This document shows positions 53,954 through 63,859 of a stretch of 64,000 nucleotides of DNA, one piece after another. Each line of letters opens with the position of its first letter. Position 1 is the first letter of the stretch. Under the pieces are notes generated by a model. That model was given only the letters and a program-made list of their open reading frames with translations, ran no database searches and was not told the DNA's origin. The stretch comes from Spirochaetaceae bacterium (GTDB lineage Bacteria; Spirochaetota; Spirochaetia; SZUA-6; Bin103): positions 1-64,000 of the forward strand of contig JAPPGB010000025.1 of NCBI GenBank assembly GCA_028821475.1, given 5' to 3'. Made by a program: the position numbers and the translations under genes.

Positions 53954-55461
53954 AGCGGCGTACCACCCGCCTGCTGCGGGCGGGCATCGCTGTCGTGGTG
54001 CTGCTCGGCGCCGGTGCCGCGCTGTGGCGGTTGTTCGCCGGCGACCCGGCGGCGGACGCCGTCCCGGTGACGGTGGAGGCTGCGCGCACCGCCACCCTGC
54101 GGGCGCGCGTGGTAGGGAGCTGCACGTTCCGGCCGCGGCGCAGCGTCACGGTGCTCAGCGAAACGGGCGGCCGCGCCGTGGCGATTCACGCCGCGGTAGG
54201 TGACGCCGTCAGCGAGGGTCAGGAGCTGGTGGCGCTCGACGACCGTGAGCTGCGACTCGCACTGCGGCGCGCCGAGGCGGCGCGGCAGGACGCCGAGGAC
54301 GGCGTACGCGGCAATCTGCTTACGCTGCGCTCCAACCTGCGCGCCGCCGAGGCGGGCTGGCAGCGGGCGCGCGATGCCCTGGAGCGCGACCGAAAGCTGC
54401 ATGCAGCCGGCGGCGCGACGCAGGCGCAGGTGGATGCGGCGCTGCATGCCGAGCGCGATGCCGCCGAAGCGCTCCGCGGTGCGCGCGAGCAGCTCAACCT
54501 CGGCGCCGGACGCGAGCCCGGCGCGCAGCCGGCGCTCGACCCGGCGGACGACGGCGCCATCGTCGCGGCGGACGCCGGCGTGCTCCAGGCTCGGCTTGCG
54601 GCGCAGCAGGCGGCGCACGACCTGGAGCAAGCGATCCTGGCCGCCCCGCTGGCCGGTACCCTGACCGCACTGGAGGCGACACTCGGCAATCACTTGGCTC
54701 CCGGAGCGGCGGTTGCGACCGTCGCCACCCTGGACGACATCCTGGCCGAGGTGCAGATCGACGAGGTGGATATCGGCAAGCTGCAGGTGGGTCAGGAGGT
54801 GGTGCTGACCACCGACAGCGTGCGCGACGTCGAGCTTGCCGGCCGTATCGCGCTCATCCCGCCCGCGATGACCGACCACCGGGTCGCGGTGGACGTGGAG
54901 GTGGACCAGAGCGGCCTGCCCGCGGGCGCGGTGTTGCGCGCCGGCGCATCCTGCCGCGCGCGCATCGAGGCGGAGTTGAAGCGCGACGTGACGGTGGTGC
55001 CGTTTGCCGCGCTGCTGGAGCGTCCGGGCGGCAGCGTGGCGTTCGTGGCGGTACCCGACGCCGCCGAAGCCGCGGGCGCGGCCGGTGCGGACGCCGGCGG
55101 TGCGTCCGAGACCGGCCCCGCAGCCGACGCGCCCGAGAGCGGCGACCGCGGCGCTGCCGCCGGCCCCGGCACCGCAACCGGCGATGTCGGCGCAACCGGC
55201 GGTGTCGCTGATACCGGCGGTGCCACCGGTCCGGCACCGCGCTTGTACCGGCTGGAGCGGCGCGAAGTGGAGTTGGGCGCATCGAGCGTCAGCGACGTGG
55301 AGGTGACCGCGGGAGTGGAGAAGGGTGAGCTGGTGGTGGTGGGCAACCTGTCACTGCTGCGCGACGGGCTGCTGGTCAGCCGGGACAGCGGCGACCTTGA
55401 CGGCAAGGAGGACGACGAGAGTGGTGGGCGGTTCGGCCGGCGGCAGGACGACGAGCAGTGA
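53950..55461 (+). CDS. HlyD/MacA-type efflux adaptor protein
   Basis: A 503-residue membrane-fusion protein with an N-terminal anchor (about 8-29), a lipoyl half-motif ([19 protein letters not shown]), a coiled-coil hairpin (about 100-215), the second lipoyl half and a beta-barrel ([15 protein letters not shown]). A low-complexity Ala/Gly insert (about 375-435) interrupts the membrane-proximal domain. It links the ABC exporter to the outside or to an outer-membrane channel; no TolC-like gene is present. The ATG overlaps the previous stop, and the stop overlaps the ATPase GTG. Confidence 0.88.
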   Translation: MKRRTTRLLRAGIAVVVLLGAGAALWRLFAGDPAADAVPVTVEAARTATLRARVVGSCTFRPRRSVTVLSETGGRAVAIHAAVGDAVSEGQELVALDDRELRLALRRAEAARQDAEDGVRGNLLTLRSNLRAAEAGWQRARDALERDRKLHAAGGATQAQVDAALHAERDAAEALRGAREQLNLGAGREPGAQPALDPADDGAIVAADAGVLQARLAAQQAAHDLEQAILAAPLAGTLTALEATLGNHLAPGAAVATVATLDDILAEVQIDEVDIGKLQVGQEVVLTTDSVRDVELAGRIALIPPAMTDHRVAVDVEVDQSGLPAGAVLRAGASCRARIEAELKRDVTVVPFAALLERPGGSVAFVAVPDAAEAAGAAGADAGGASETGPAADAPESGDRGAAAGPGTATGDVGATGGVADTGGATGPAPRLYRLERREVELGASSVSDVEVTAGVEKGELVVVGNLSLLRDGLLVSRDSGDLDGKEDDESGGRFGRRQDDEQ

Positions 55462-56153
55462 TTCGGCTCGCCGGGATCACCAAGGAATACCACATGGGCG
55501 AAGACGTGACGGTGAACGCCCTCGCCGGGGTCGACCTGGAGATCGGCGCGCGCGAATTCATCGCGGTGATGGGGCCGTCCGGCTCCGGCAAGTCGACGCT
55601 GATGAATATCATCGGCTGCCTGGACCGCCCCAGCGGCGGCCGCTACACCCTCGATGGCATCGACGTGGCGCGCATGAGCGACCGGGAATTGGCGCAGGTG
55701 CGCAACGCGCGCATCGGCTTCGTGTTCCAGACCTTCAACCTGCTGCCGCGCATGACCGCCCTGCGCAACGTCGAGCTGCCGCTGGTCTATGCCGGCGTGG
55801 CGCGCGGCGCACGCCAACGGCGAGCCACTGCGGCCCTGGTGCGCGTCGGCTTGGCCGACCGCACGCGGCACCGCCCCAACCAGCTCTCCGGCGGCCAGCG
55901 GCAACGCGTCGCCATCGCCCGCGCCCTGGTCAACAACCCCTCCATCGTGTTCGCCGACGAGCCCACCGGCAACCTGGACACCACCACCGGCAGCGAGATC
56001 ATGGACCTGCTGGCCGACCTGCACGACGCCGGCGCCACCATCATCCTGGTCACCCACGAGGCCGACGTCGCCGCCTACGCCGGCCGCGTCATCCACCTGC
56101 GCGATGGACGCGTGACCGGCGACGAGGCGCGCACGGCGGCGCCGGCCGATTAG
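55458..56153 (+). CDS. MacB-type ABC exporter ATPase
   Basis: A 231-residue LolD/MacB-type ATPase with Walker [28 protein letters not shown], signature LSGGQRQR, Walker [12 protein letters not shown] and LVTHEADVA. It drives mechanotransmission through the two permeases that follow. The GTG overlaps the adaptor stop. Confidence 0.93.
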   Translation: MIRLAGITKEYHMGEDVTVNALAGVDLEIGAREFIAVMGPSGSGKSTLMNIIGCLDRPSGGRYTLDGIDVARMSDRELAQVRNARIGFVFQTFNLLPRMTALRNVELPLVYAGVARGARQRRATAALVRVGLADRTRHRPNQLSGGQRQRVAIARALVNNPSIVFADEPTGNLDTTTGSEIMDLLADLHDAGATIILVTHEADVAAYAGRVIHLRDGRVTGDEARTAAPAD

Positions 56154-56174
56154 CGGGAGGCGTCAGGAAGCACC

Positions 56175-57389
56175 ATGCGCGTCACCGAGGGACTGCGCGA
56201 GGCGTTCGACACCGTGCGCCACAACAAGCTGCGCACCGCGCTGACCATCCTCAGCATCGTGATCGGCGTCGCCTCGGTAATCGCGGTGATGGCGATCGGG
56301 ATCATGGGCCGGCGCGCGATCATGGGCGACCTGGCAGCGCTCGGCGGCGCGCTGTACTGGATCGAGGCGGAGGAAGGCGGATCGGAAGACGGTCGCCGCG
56401 ACCAGCACCTGCGTATCGAGCACCTGGAGGCGATATCCGAGCTGGTCGCCGACACCAGTTGGGTGAGTCCGATCCTGCGCGGCGGCGCCGAGCTGCGCTT
56501 CCGCGACAAGCAGGTGCAGGCGTCGTTGTTCGGCGTCGGTGCGCAGTACTCGGAACTGTGGCCGCTGCCGGTGCAGGCGGGGCGCTTTCTCGAACCGGAA
56601 GAGGTGTCGCAACGGCGCAAGGTGATCGTGCTCGGCGACCGCGTCGCGCACGGGCTGTTCGACGACGCCGAACGAGCGCTTGGCAGCGTGGTGAGCGCCG
56701 GCGGGCTGCAGCTCCAGGTAGTCGGCGTGATGGCGGCGGATTTCCGCGCCGCCGGCGACGGTTCCGACGACCGCACCTGCTACCTGCCACACGAACTGTA
56801 TCGCAGCATCTACCGGTGGGATCCGGGCATCGGCCCGCACGTGCCCGACGTGACGCTGCGTGCGCGCGACGCCGCGCGGCTCGGCGAATCGATGACACTC
56901 GTGCAGCGCTTCCTCGACCGCGTGCTGCCCGGTTCGCCGTCGGTGCGGCCGTTCGTGGTGGAAACCGACCAGGCACGGCTTGAGACCGAAGCGGAGGTGC
57001 TGCGCGTGATCAGCATGGTGGTGACCCTGGTGGCAGGCATCTCGCTGCTGGTCGGCGGCCTGGGAATCATGAACATCATGCTGGTGAGCGTCAGCGAGCG
57101 CACCGTCGAGATCGGCCTGCGCAAGGCGGTGGGCGCCCGCGACGGCGACATTCTGGGCCAGTTCCTGATCGAGTCGATGGTGATCTGCCTGCTGGGCGGG
57201 GTATGCGGCGTGGTGCTGGGGTTCGGCGGCACGCTGGCGGTGGCGCTGGCGCTGGGCTGGAACCTGATCCTGCCCGAGGTGGCCGCCGTCGGCCTGGGCG
57301 TGGCGGTGGCCACCGGCCTGTTCTTCGGCGTCTACCCGGCAACCAAGGCGGCGCGGCTGCCGCCGGTGGTCGCCCTGAGCCGCAACTGA
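56175..57389 (+). CDS. MacB/FtsX-type ABC exporter permease, first
   Basis: A 404-residue permease with one N-terminal span (LTILSIVIGVASVIAVMAIG), a large extracytoplasmic MacB_PCD domain and three C-terminal spans with NIMLVSVSERTVEIGLRKAVGA, the FtsX signature. It starts 21 bases after the ATPase gene. It pairs with the next gene, giving a heterodimeric exporter. Confidence 0.9.
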   Translation: MRVTEGLREAFDTVRHNKLRTALTILSIVIGVASVIAVMAIGIMGRRAIMGDLAALGGALYWIEAEEGGSEDGRRDQHLRIEHLEAISELVADTSWVSPILRGGAELRFRDKQVQASLFGVGAQYSELWPLPVQAGRFLEPEEVSQRRKVIVLGDRVAHGLFDDAERALGSVVSAGGLQLQVVGVMAADFRAAGDGSDDRTCYLPHELYRSIYRWDPGIGPHVPDVTLRARDAARLGESMTLVQRFLDRVLPGSPSVRPFVVETDQARLETEAEVLRVISMVVTLVAGISLLVGGLGIMNIMLVSVSERTVEIGLRKAVGARDGDILGQFLIESMVICLLGGVCGVVLGFGGTLAVALALGWNLILPEVAAVGLGVAVATGLFFGVYPATKAARLPPVVALSRN

Positions 57390-57397
57390 GCGCACCG

Positions 57398-58633
57398 GTG
57401 GGTATCGGAGCCCTGATCATGGCCGCGCTGGCAGCGGTCGCGGACAATCGATTTCGCGCCAGCCTGGCACTGCTCGGCATCACCATCGGCGTCGGCTCGG
57501 TGATCGCTATCGTCGGTCTCGGCGACGGCGCCAAGCTGGTGGTACGCGACGCGATTTCGCGCTTCGGCGCCGGCTCGCTGATGGTGCTGCCCAACTACCA
57601 GGTAATCGAGGCCAGCGACGGCCGCTACGAATGGCCGTCGATCACGCGCGAGGACATCGCACAGATCAACGCCGGGGCGGACGCGGTGCGGGCGGTGACC
57701 CCGCAGGCCAACTGGAGCGGCTTCTCCGCCCGCCGCGCCGGCCGCGCCCGCGAGGTGGAGATATTCGGCACCCTGCACTATTTCCTGGCGGTGAACTCTT
57801 CCACGCGCCTGGCGCGCGGACGTTTCCTGCACCCCGAGGACGACCGCCTGCAGCGCAAGGTGGCGGTACTCGGGGCGGACGTCGCCGCCGACCTGTTCCC
57901 CGAACAGGAGGCTCTCGGCAAGTTGATTTCGATCGAAGACTGGTTCGAGCTGGAGGTGATCGGCGTCCTTGCTCCCGAGGAGGACTCGTTGCTCGAAGTG
58001 GGCGAGGAGTTCACCGTCGATGACCGCGTGTTCGTGCCAATCTCGACCCTGGAGCGCGTCACCCGATTCGACGACGTGGTGTCGATCCTGTGGGGCGAAG
58101 CGGTCAGCCTGCGGGCGATCGAGGCGGCGAAACAGCAGATCGTGGCGATCCTGGACGCCAACCACGGCCGTTTCGACGGCATCCATCACAAGTTCGTGGT
58201 GCACGACTGGGCGCAGCTTCTGTCCACCATCGAGTCCTCCACCGGCACGATCACCGCGCTGGTCTCCGTGCTGGGGATCATCTCGCTGGTGGTGGCCGGC
58301 ATCGGAGTGATGAACATCATGCTGGTGTCGGTGCGCGAGCGCACCCGCGAGATCGGCACCCGCAAGGCGCTCGGCGCGCAGCCGGCCGCGATCCTCAACC
58401 AGTTCATGGTGGAGGCGGTGCTGGTGTGCGGCGGCGGCGGTCTGGCCGGCGTCGGCCTGGCGGCTGCCGTCGTCTCGGTGATCGCCGAGGCCACCGGCTG
58501 GCCCGGCCTGGTGTCGTGGCCGACGATCCGGCTGGCGTTCCTGCTGTCGTTCGGCACCGGCCTGGTATTCGGCCTCTACCCCGCCAGCCGCGCCGCCCGC
58601 CTGCCCCCGGTCGAAGCCCTCCGCCACGACTGA
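57398..58633 (+). CDS. MacB/FtsX-type ABC exporter permease, second
   Basis: A 411-residue paralogue of the preceding permease: LALLGITIGVGSVIAIVGLG, periplasmic domain, then NIMLVSVRERTREIGTRKALGA and three spans. The GTG at 57398 makes the N-terminus match its neighbour in length; an ATG at 57419 has a better ribosome-binding site (GGAG) and is a fair alternative. It is the last gene of the exporter operon. The cargo is unknown. Confidence 0.9.
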   Translation: MGIGALIMAALAAVADNRFRASLALLGITIGVGSVIAIVGLGDGAKLVVRDAISRFGAGSLMVLPNYQVIEASDGRYEWPSITREDIAQINAGADAVRAVTPQANWSGFSARRAGRAREVEIFGTLHYFLAVNSSTRLARGRFLHPEDDRLQRKVAVLGADVAADLFPEQEALGKLISIEDWFELEVIGVLAPEEDSLLEVGEEFTVDDRVFVPISTLERVTRFDDVVSILWGEAVSLRAIEAAKQQIVAILDANHGRFDGIHHKFVVHDWAQLLSTIESSTGTITALVSVLGIISLVVAGIGVMNIMLVSVRERTREIGTRKALGAQPAAILNQFMVEAVLVCGGGGLAGVGLAAAVVSVIAEATGWPGLVSWPTIRLAFLLSFGTGLVFGLYPASRAARLPPVEALRHD

Positions 58634-58673
58634 CCGGATCCGGCTGGCGGAGAGCGGCGTCAGCGCGAGGCGG

Positions 58674-59906
58674 TCAGCGGGGGCCGGAGGGGGCTACCGT
58701 GGCGAGCGGGTCGCCGGCGGAGTCGAGGGCGGCGGCACGGGCGCGCGCGGCGGCGGAGCGTTGCGGCAGGTCGTCCTGCGACAGCACCGGCGGGTATGCG
58801 GTGGGCGGCAGGGGCGTGTCGTACTGGTAGCCGGGTTCCTGCTGCTGCCGCTTCCAGATGGCCAGGATCTCGCGCCACGAGCCGAGCAGCGTGCGCGGCG
58901 CCGGCACGTCGTCGCGGATCACCCGGTACAGGCGGGCGAGGTTGTAGCACGGTACGCCGGCGTACATGTGGTGTTCGGTGTGCCAGTTCATGCCCCAGTA
59001 CAGGAACTGCGAGATCGGGTCGAGGGTGTTGCTGCGCACGCACAGGCGGAAGTCGGGCACGTTGTCGCGCAGGCCGGCGTGCATCGGCCCGCCCACCAGC
59101 CAGCGCAGCCAGTGGCCGATGGCCAGGTGCGCGGTCAGCAGCAGGGCCAGGATCGGTACGCCCAGGGCGATGGGGACGGCGACCGCCGCCGCCAGCGAGA
59201 GCAGGATGAAGCGCGCCGCCCACACCGCCCGGCGCCGCATGGCCGGCGCGTCGCGGTAGATCGCCCGCATCCACTCGCCGTCCCAGTCGCCGCCGGCGCC
59301 GGTGGCGGCCGGGTAGCGGTTCAGCGCGGTGATCACGTGCAGGCGCAGCACCGGCCACAGCCCGGCGGACTGGTAGCCGCCGGTGATGTTGACCGTGCAC
59401 AACTGCAGCAGATAGAGGAACCGCCAGGTGGGGTTCTGCGGCAGCACCACCTCTCGGTCGCCCTCCGGGTGCAGGGTGTAGCGGTGGTGGTAGCTGTGAC
59501 TCACCTTGAAGTCGTAGATGTTGACGAACCCGAACAAGCAGAACACGCGCGTGAACAGCCCGTTCAGCCACTTGGTCCGGAACACGGTGCCGTGTCCGAG
59601 CTCGTGGATCGCCGCGCCCTTGAAGAACGATCCCACCACCCCGTGCGCCATCAGCGCCAGCGCAAACAGCGGCCACAACTGCGACGCGAACAGCCACCAG
59701 ACCAGGCCGCCGGTGGCGCCCCACAGCAGCAGGTGACCGATGCTGTGCAGGCCGCCGCGCCAGTCGCTGCGCCGCATCAGCTCGCGCAGCAGCGCCGGCT
59801 CCACCGGCGAACGGTACCACTTGACCCGAAAGTCGCGCCGCACCTCCGCCATCGGCCGGAACTCGCCGGCCGCGGCGCTCACCGTCCCTCTGGTCGTCGA
59901 AGCCAT
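58674..59906 (-). CDS. Fatty acid desaturase family protein
   Basis: A 410-residue membrane di-iron enzyme with the three His boxes HELGH, HSYHH and HTEHH at the expected spacing and four or more membrane spans between them. This set fits acyl-lipid desaturases, beta-carotene hydroxylase-like or related hydroxylases; the fatty acid desaturase family is the safest call. It is a single gene, convergent with the exporter operon. Confidence 0.87.
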   Translation of the reverse strand: MASTTRGTVSAAAGEFRPMAEVRRDFRVKWYRSPVEPALLRELMRRSDWRGGLHSIGHLLLWGATGGLVWWLFASQLWPLFALALMAHGVVGSFFKGAAIHELGHGTVFRTKWLNGLFTRVFCLFGFVNIYDFKVSHSYHHRYTLHPEGDREVVLPQNPTWRFLYLLQLCTVNITGGYQSAGLWPVLRLHVITALNRYPAATGAGGDWDGEWMRAIYRDAPAMRRRAVWAARFILLSLAAAVAVPIALGVPILALLLTAHLAIGHWLRWLVGGPMHAGLRDNVPDFRLCVRSNTLDPISQFLYWGMNWHTEHHMYAGVPCYNLARLYRVIRDDVPAPRTLLGSWREILAIWKRQQQEPGYQYDTPLPPTAYPPVLSQDDLPQRSAAARARAAALDSAGDPLATVAPSGPR

Positions 59907-60140
59907 GATTCCTGATCCTCTACCAATACACCGTCCACGGTCGATTGGCTACCCCGCGCCCCCCCGCGCCCGCGTAGACCGGATAAGCGCCACTACTCCG
60001 CTCCGCGTGGTTCATTTGAGCTTCATGCCGCGTCCTCGACGCCTCGTCAACCGGTGTTGCCGACAGCGCCGATGGGACGAACGAGAGGCTGGCTGCCAGA
60101 CCTGAGTCAAATCCACGGCTGCGTTCCGCCGGGCCCGTAC

Positions 60141-60169
60141 TTGACTAGTCAACGGACTAAGTCTACTCT
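60141..60169 (+). promoter_or_regulatory. Promoter with palindromic operator upstream of Phd/PIN pair
   Basis: TTGACT (60141-60146), 17 bases, TACTCT (60164-60169). The -35 box is part of the perfect palindrome TTGACTAGTCAA (60141-60152), followed by a related GACTAAGTC, likely autoregulation sites. The predicted start site falls on the ATG/GTG at 60173-60178, so the mRNA may be leaderless. Confidence 0.5.
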
Positions 60170-60172
60170 GTC

Positions 60173-60409
60173 ATGGTGACCACGGTGAACATACACGAGG
60201 CAAAGACCCATCTCTCGCGGCTGCTGAAGCGGGTAGCCGTTGGCGAGCAGATCGTCATCGCCAGGGCCGGCACGCCGATCGCCCGGCTCACTCCGTACCA
60301 GGAACAGGGCCGAGCACGCGTTGCCGGACGAGACCGCGGCCTGTTCACCGTTCCCGATGACTTCAACGCGCCGCTCCCGGACGAAGCAATCGAGTCGTTC
60401 TACCAGTGA
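60173..60409 (+). CDS. Phd/YefM-type antitoxin
   Basis: A 78-residue type II antitoxin. The N-terminal DNA-binding part is VNIHEAKTHLSRLLKRVAVGE and IVIARAGTPIARL; the C-terminal tail (LPDEAIESFYQ) would wrap the toxin. It should bind the palindrome upstream and neutralise the PIN RNase. No ribosome-binding site precedes the ATG (a GTG follows directly). The stop overlaps the toxin GTG (GTGA). Confidence 0.88.
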   Translation: MVTTVNIHEAKTHLSRLLKRVAVGEQIVIARAGTPIARLTPYQEQGRARVAGRDRGLFTVPDDFNAPLPDEAIESFYQ

Positions 60410-60795
60410 CGCTGCTGATCGACACCCATTGCTGGCTCTGGTGGTTGACCGAGCCCGGGAGACTGCGAGCGCCGGCCTTGAGCCTCCTGAACGAAGCCGG
60501 GACAAGGATCCTGCTGTCGGCAGCATCATCATGGGAGATTGCGATCAAGTACTCGCTCGGAAAGCTCGACCTCCCCGAGCATCCGGAGGAGTTCATTCCC
60601 GCTCGCCTGCAACGCGATCGGATCGAGCCGCTCCCCATTGAGCACTCGCATGCGTTGAAGACCGCGGAATTGCCTTACCACCATCGCGATCCGTTCGACC
60701 GGCTTCTCATCGCGCAGGCGATGGTCCTGGACATCCCCATCATGACCGCGGATCCGGCCTTCGACGCCTACGAAGTCGAAGTGATCGCCAGCTAG
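60406..60795 (+). CDS. PIN-domain toxin (VapC-like)
   Basis: A 129-residue PIN-domain ribonuclease. Acidic residues expected for the metal site are all present: Asp6 (LLIDTHCWLWW), Glu44 (SSWEIAIK), Asp95/Asp98 (HRDPFDRLL) and Asp116 (TADPAF). The sequence belongs to the PilT N-terminus-like VapC group that pairs with Phd antitoxins. The module appears intact, unlike the HepT/MNT module. Confidence 0.9.
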   Translation: MTLLIDTHCWLWWLTEPGRLRAPALSLLNEAGTRILLSAASSWEIAIKYSLGKLDLPEHPEEFIPARLQRDRIEPLPIEHSHALKTAELPYHHRDPFDRLLIAQAMVLDIPIMTADPAFDAYEVEVIAS

Positions 60796-60854
60796 CGTAC
60801 CGCTCGATTTCGCCGAATTGCCGGCGTGTTTCGTCCGTGCTACTGTGCGCATCG

Positions 60855-63650
60855 ATGCAGATCGCGGCGATCAGGTCTCGTCCGTTGCTTGCCGGCGCCG
60901 CCGCCAAGCGCCGCGTCGCGGGCGTCGCGCTGCTGCTGGTCATCCTGGTGCCGTTTGCGGCGCTGAACCGGCTCCCCAAGCTGGATACGGTGCGCGAGGA
61001 TCTGCGCGCCGCGCTCGCCCCCACCGCGCAGTGTTTTCAGGGGTTCTGCATCGAAGATCCCGAGCGGGCGGGCGAACGGAGTGGCTTCCTCGACCGTTGG
61101 TGGCGATTCTCCGTGACCTACCTGCAGCTCGTTGCCGTCGGGATGTTGTTCGCGTTTGCGGCCGCCGCCATCGCCGAGGCGTTCCTGGTCGCCGACGTGA
61201 CGGTGCGTGCAGGCCCCGCTACCGCGGCCGCTGGACCCGGGCGCTGGCGGCGCATCCTGAAGGGCGTCGGTCTCGGTCCCGTGCTCAACCTCTGTTCGGC
61301 CTGCATCGCTCCGGTGTCCAGCACGCTGCGGCGCGGCGGCATGGGAGTGGAGGGCGCGCTCGCGCTGGTGCACGGATCGGCCACGCTGAACGTGCCGTCG
61401 CTGCTGATGATCGCCGTGGTGTTCACGCCCCTGCTCGGGGCGAGCCGGCTCGTTCTCGGGCTGGTCGCCGCGCTGTCGCTGGGGCCCCTGGTCGCGTGGG
61501 CGGTGCGTCGGCGCGGCGCGCGCCTGGACGACCGCGCCGGCGCCGAGGTCGCGTGCGAGCTACCGGTGGTGGCAGCGGAGGCGGCGACCTGGTCGGAGGT
61601 GCTGCGCACCGGCGGCGCGGCGTGGCTGCGCTCGTTCGTCCGGCTGGTGCGGCGCATGTTGCCGCTCATGATCGTGGCCGGCTTCGCCAGCGGCGCGGCG
61701 ATCCAGGCGCTGCAGCCACAGACCGTTACCGCCTACCTCGGCGACAGCCTGCTGGGGATCCTCATTGCGGCGACGCTCGGGGTGCTGATCAACGTGCCGT
61801 TGCTGTTCGAGATCCCGCTCGTCGCGCTGCTGCTGATCCTCGGCGCCGGCACGGCGCCGGCCGCGGCCCTGCTGTTCGCCGCCGCCGCCGCCGGGCCGGT
61901 CACCTTCCTCGCGCTTGCCAAGGCCCTCGGTCGGCGCGGCGTCGCCGTGTACGCCGGCGGCACCTGGGCCATCGCCGTGCTCGGGGGATGCGCGGTGCTG
62001 CTGGTGGGGGCGCTGCTGGGGCCGGAGCGGGCGGCGCTGCGACTCGACGGTGGTGCAGCTACCGAGCGCGCCGGCCACGTCGGCGCGGTGCCCAACGCCA
62101 TCGTGCTGGCCACGTGCGCCGGCGAGCCGGCGCTGTGCCCCGAGCAGAGCGGACTCCGATGGCCGCACACCCCTACCATCCATGGGCACTCCGTGACCAG
62201 TGCCGGCGGCGCCGTCGGCGACTTCGACCGGGACGGTTGGCAGGACCTGTTCGTGCCGTCCGGCGGCACCTCGCCCGACCGGCTGTACATGAACAACGGC
62301 GACGGCACGTTCACCGATCGCGCCGCCGAGGCCGGCATCGCGGTCCGCCATCACGGCTACGGCGCGGCCGTGGGGGACGTGGACGGCGACGGTTGGCTCG
62401 ACATCTTCGTCATCAGCTATGGCTCGGTAGACCAGCGCTTTACCATGCCCGGCAACCACCTCCTCTACCGCAACAACGGCGACGGCACGTTCACCGACAT
62501 CGCCGCCCGCGCGGGGGTGGCCACCACCAGCCTCAAGCAGCCGACCGGCACCGGGGCCAGCTTCGGCGACTACGACCTCGACGGCGACCTGGACCTGGCC
62601 GTGGCCTCGTGGTTCTACGGCGAGGGGGGCAACGCGCTGTTCCGGAACAACGGCGACGGGACGTTCCAGAACGTGACCGCGCTGCTGCCATTCGGTGGCA
62701 AGCGTGCTCCGATGGGGTATACGCCGCTGTTCGCCGACATGGATGGCGACCGCTACCCCGAGCTGCTGTGGGCCGCCGACTACTTCACCAGCAGCTACCT
62801 CCGCAACGACGGCGGCGGCGGCTTCACCGACATCACCGAGCAATCGCAAACCGGGCTGGACGCCAACGGCATGGGCGCAACGGCAGCGGATCTCGACAAC
62901 GACGGCAGGCTCGACTGGTTCGTCACCTCGATAAGCACACGGTATGCGGTCGACAAGGCGCCGGGTACCGGGAACTTCCTGTACCGCAACCAGGGCGGCC
63001 ATCGCTACGAGTCGGTCGGCGCCCGCGCGGGTGTCAAGGAGGGCGGCTGGGGATGGGGTGCCGTGGCGGTGGACCTGGACCACGACGGCTGGCTCGACCT
63101 CGTGCAGACCAACGGCTGGGAGGGGCCCAACGGCCGGGACGATGCCGAGTGGGCGTCCGAGACGACCAGGGTGTTCCGCAACCTCAGCGCCGTCTCGTCC
63201 GAGCTGACCTTCGCCGACGTCGCCGAACAGGCGGGCCTCGTGCACCGCGGCCAGGGCCGCGGAGTGGTTCACCTCGACTACGACAACGACGGCGACCAGG
63301 ACCTGGTGATCTTCAACAACGGAGGCCTACCCACGTTGGTGCGCAACGAGCTCGACCCGGACAGCGACGGCAGCGGGCGCTGGCTGCGCGTGTTCCTGGA
63401 CACGGCAGCGCGTGCGGACCTGGCGCCCGACGGGTTCGGCAGCCTGGTTGCGGTGCGCGCCGGCGATGTTCGCCAGGTGCGCTACGTCGGCGCGGCGGCC
63501 GGCTACCTTGGTCCGTCCGAGCTGTCGGCCCACTTCGGTGTCGGCGCCGCGCCGGTGGTCGACGAGCTGCAGGTGCACTGGCCCGACGGCAGCACCTCCA
63601 CCTACCACCAGGTACCCACCAACCGCACCCTCACCATCACTGCGCGATGA
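60855..63650 (+). CDS. Fusion of DUF318/ArsP-type permease and FG-GAP/UnbV ectodomain
   Basis: A 931-residue protein. Residues about 15-400 are a multispan permease of the DUF318 (ArsP_1, COG0701) type with NLCSACIAPVSSTLRRGG and GSATLNVPSLLMI in the first half and a repeat-like LGVLINVPLLFEIPL in the second. The rest is a CRTAC1/UnbV-like ectodomain: at least six FG-GAP/VCBS-type Ca-binding repeats (GDFDRDGWQDLF, GDVDGDGWLDIF, GDYDLDGDLDLA, LDYDNDGDQDLV) ending in an ASPIC/UnbV segment VDELQVHWPDGS. The permease may export a metalloid or small solute with a surface beta-propeller attached. A GTG at 60837 is an alternative start. Confidence 0.82.
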   Translation: MQIAAIRSRPLLAGAAAKRRVAGVALLLVILVPFAALNRLPKLDTVREDLRAALAPTAQCFQGFCIEDPERAGERSGFLDRWWRFSVTYLQLVAVGMLFAFAAAAIAEAFLVADVTVRAGPATAAAGPGRWRRILKGVGLGPVLNLCSACIAPVSSTLRRGGMGVEGALALVHGSATLNVPSLLMIAVVFTPLLGASRLVLGLVAALSLGPLVAWAVRRRGARLDDRAGAEVACELPVVAAEAATWSEVLRTGGAAWLRSFVRLVRRMLPLMIVAGFASGAAIQALQPQTVTAYLGDSLLGILIAATLGVLINVPLLFEIPLVALLLILGAGTAPAAALLFAAAAAGPVTFLALAKALGRRGVAVYAGGTWAIAVLGGCAVLLVGALLGPERAALRLDGGAATERAGHVGAVPNAIVLATCAGEPALCPEQSGLRWPHTPTIHGHSVTSAGGAVGDFDRDGWQDLFVPSGGTSPDRLYMNNGDGTFTDRAAEAGIAVRHHGYGAAVGDVDGDGWLDIFVISYGSVDQRFTMPGNHLLYRNNGDGTFTDIAARAGVATTSLKQPTGTGASFGDYDLDGDLDLAVASWFYGEGGNALFRNNGDGTFQNVTALLPFGGKRAPMGYTPLFADMDGDRYPELLWAADYFTSSYLRNDGGGGFTDITEQSQTGLDANGMGATAADLDNDGRLDWFVTSISTRYAVDKAPGTGNFLYRNQGGHRYESVGARAGVKEGGWGWGAVAVDLDHDGWLDLVQTNGWEGPNGRDDAEWASETTRVFRNLSAVSSELTFADVAEQAGLVHRGQGRGVVHLDYDNDGDQDLVIFNNGGLPTLVRNELDPDSDGSGRWLRVFLDTAARADLAPDGFGSLVAVRAGDVRQVRYVGAAAGYLGPSELSAHFGVGAAPVVDELQVHWPDGSTSTYHQVPTNRTLTITAR

Positions 63651-63859
63651 CCCGAGGGCTAACCGGCGAGCAGACGCTGCATCAACTCCGGCAGATTCAG
63701 GAACCGTGTACTGTGGGCAGCACGTGGCGAACCAGGATCCGGCGCCGGCGCGCGCCGGCCGCCTCCGCGGCTTGGAATAGCTGGTACCCGGGAAGGCTGC
63801 CGGCGGCGGGTGGTCGGCACTGGTCATAATTTCCGCCTGGTCGTATTATATGACTACTT
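63651..63859. other. Intergenic region before a partial antitoxin gene
   Basis: About 210 bases with no recognised gene. The last 25 bases are AT-rich (TATTATATG) and likely hold the promoter of the following antitoxin gene. Confidence 0.4.

Noticed and set aside
63660-63690. Minus-strand reading RFLNLPELMQRLLAG followed by a stop, possibly a gene tail
   Set aside because: Too short to assign, and no upstream coding sequence is visible on that strand.
60818-63829. About 1000-codon plus-strand frame overlapping the permease/FG-GAP gene
   Set aside because: It is Arg/Gly-rich and without domains; the other frame carries both recognisable domains.
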